Of a stretch of 64,000 bases of DNA, positions 62,588 through 64,000 are shown piece by piece. The notes under the pieces are model-generated. The model had not been told where the DNA came from. It saw only the letters and a list, made by a program, of their open reading frames with translations, and searched no databases. The DNA is taken from positions 4,133,001 to 4,197,000 of the forward strand of contig JAJNNQ010000075.1 in NCBI GenBank assembly GCA_027886175.1, given 5' to 3'. Every line of letters starts with the position of its first letter. The first letter of the stretch is position 1. The translations under genes and the position numbers were made by a program. The stretch comes from Phylloscopus collybita (Eukaryota; Chordata; Aves; Passeriformes; Phylloscopidae).

Positions 62588-63141
62588 TGTCTTGGTTTGG
62601 AAAGACAGGTATCTTCCAGGTAAAGCTGGAGTTTCCCTCAGAATGGAGAATGTAAACCCCTTACCCCCTCCAAATTACAATTTTGCAATTAGGGCTTTCA
62701 GGCAAAGATTTGGGAATAGGAATAACAGTTCTTTACTAGGAATATTAACAATTCAAATGTAGTAGAAAACAAAACTACCCAACCAAACCAGCAAACAAAC
62801 AAACAACAATCCTGGAAAAACCCTGACAGAGTCAGAGCTACAACTTGAATGGTTGGCTCCCCCTCACTGGGTGGAGCATCTCACAATGGAATGATGGAAT
62901 ATGTCATGCCCTTGGTGAGCCTTAATGGCCCATTAGCAGAAAATATCCCCCTGGAGGGAGGAGGGGTGGTGAAAGAGACAACAAACACTGCCCCACCTGG
63001 TTTAAACAGTTGGCCCATTATCAGAAGGCATCAGCCCCCCTACCCCCAGAGTTACAAGAGATAAAGAAAAAAACAACATTTCCCCAGTTGCTTTCAACAG
63101 ATGAAATAGAATACACATTTTTGGTTCCATAACCCAAGACA
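62588..63141. mobile_element. Solo LTR with intact ends
   Basis: This 554-base element begins TGTCTTGGTTTGG and ends AACCCAAGACA, an 8-base inverted terminal repeat (TGTCTTGG). It is flanked by a perfect 5-base target duplication, CCATC (62583-62587 and 63142-63146). The start sequence is one I associate with a common songbird retroviral LTR. No + strand AATAAA was seen; AGTAAA on the minus strand near 62735 hints at a minus orientation, but this is not decisive. A 5-base duplication would fit ERVL-like or some ERV1 elements. Confidence 0.9.
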
Positions 63142-63708
63142 CCATCTTTGCTGTGTAGCAACCAGTTTTAAAACAGACTGACTGTCAAGTTTAAAAGATG
63201 GTCAATGTTTAGAGGTCTACAGACAGTAAATAGTCTTTAGCCTTTTCTGCCTTTGCATGCACAGAGATGGCATCAAACATGATGTGTTTGGCCTGCTGGC
63301 TGGAAGATAGGAGAGAGGGCTTGACAGGCCTTGTAAGTAGCTGGTGTTTTAGCCTGAGAGCTTAAAAGAATGTGAACTTATTCACACAAAAATCAACCTT
63401 GTATTGAGTCCTGTCATTTATAGTTTCTCTAAAAGCTCTTTGATTCAGAGGAAGTTACTCTATTTTGTTACTCTAATTGTTTTCTAATTTGTTTCTTCTG
63501 GAAGTGGTCCCTCTTGGCTTCCTAAGCACCGGTGGAGATTTTCTTTCTGAGCAAATGTCTCCATCTGCTTTTTCCATCTTGAATCCCTTCTCCATCACCA
63601 CTCCCTTGCCCTCTTTTATGGTTCCTCCTACCTTCCACTACTTGCCACTTTTTGGATGCCTTTCCCTGCTATGGCAGATGCAGGACACCTGCCAAAGACT
63701 TGGCAATG

Positions 63709-63778
63709 CTTAATGGCCCATTAGCAGAAAATATCCCCCTGCAGGGAGGACAGGTGGTGAAAGAGATAAGAAACAATG
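63709..63778. mobile_element. Fragment related to the 62588-63141 LTR
   Basis: The first 32 bases are identical to 62921-62952 inside the intact LTR (CTTAATGGCCCATTAGCAG and on), and the next 38 differ at only a few positions. It lies outside the target duplication of the intact LTR, so it is a remnant of a second, related insertion or a local duplication. A CR1 piece follows about 70 bases later. Confidence 0.75.
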
Positions 63779-63849
63779 TGTGTTTCTTATGTGTCCCACA
63801 CTCCTTGCCCCTAAGCCCTCCCCAAACACCACTCTCCCAGTCTTCTGCC

Positions 63850-64000
63850 TCACCCCAGGTCCTGTGTGAAGTTTTGGGCACCACAATATAAGAAAGATAC
63901 AAAACCATTAGAGAGTGTCCAAAGGAGGGTAAAATGGTGAAGGACCTTGAGAGGAAGCTGCATGAGGAGAAGCTGAGGATGCTTGGTCTGTTCAGTCTGG
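63850..64000 (+). mobile_element. CR1 LINE fragment cut by window end
   Basis: Sense CR1: AAGTTTTGGGCACCACAATA, AGAGTGTCCAAAGGAGGG, CATGAGGAGAAGCTGAGG and CTGTTCAGTCTGG. The last motif is normally followed by several hundred more bases of CR1, so the element continues beyond the window. Confidence 0.85.

Noticed and set aside
48831..64000. Search for KCNK9 first exon, expected downstream in vertebrates
   Set aside because: No potassium-channel-like segment or CpG-island promoter was found; the gene, if syntenic, lies beyond the window.
1..64000. tRNA, rRNA, CRISPR arrays, bacterial operons
   Set aside because: None seen; all tandem repeats are simple repeats or transposon pieces and the sequence is plainly vertebrate.

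Overview
The window is eukaryotic, AT-rich and gene-poor, and it looks like nuclear DNA of a bird, most likely a songbird. The evidence is a set of CR1 LINE fragments with the avian 3' end (in antisense, a GGTTTGGGTTGGAAGGGACC-type start), solo long terminal repeats of songbird-type endogenous retroviruses, relics of old amniote SINEs, and very little confident coding sequence. No prokaryotic genes, tRNA, rRNA or CRISPR arrays were seen.

The only gene I can name is TRAPPC9 (NIBP, the animal counterpart of yeast Trs120), read on the + strand. Its penultimate coding exon is 38328-38551 and its last coding exon is 45716-45895. They are separated by a 7.2 kb intron, and both splice junctions are canonical and in phase. 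Together they encode the C-terminal 133 complete residues plus part of one split codon. I recognised no other TRAPPC9 exon, so 1-38327 is probably part of one long upstream intron. The 3' untranslated region starts at 45896 and probably ends at a poly(A) site near 47.99 kb or 48.83 kb. The rest, to 64000, looks intergenic. In vertebrates KCNK9 is the usual next gene, but none of its coding sequence was recognised here.

Mobile elements: CR1 pieces lie on the + strand at about 7.9, 15.95, 30.04, 49.1, 49.4 and 63.85 kb, and on the - strand at about 5.6, 17.9, 35.8/36.5, 43.9, 53.5 and 55.8 kb. Two solo LTRs have intact ends and target-site duplications. One, 36082-36544 (TSD CCTC), is inserted inside a CR1 copy. 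The other is 62588-63141 (TSD CCATC). A third LTR (13760-14371) and several LTR-like fragments are less certain. Simple repeats are plentiful, including homopolymers of 51 and 54 bases, a hexanucleotide array at 27.45 kb and an AGAGG array at 55.69 kb.

The most intriguing unexplained signals are two minus-strand open segments in the TRAPPC9 intron (29641-29932 and 30612-30897). Each is flanked by good splice-site sequences and has coding-like composition, but I do not recognise either. Other notable signals are the nested LTR insertion, an A-rich insert between two 11-base repeats at 36749-36848, and a decayed minisatellite with a period of about 11 bases near 58.1 kb. Repeat-family assignments were made from remembered sequence patterns, not from a database search.
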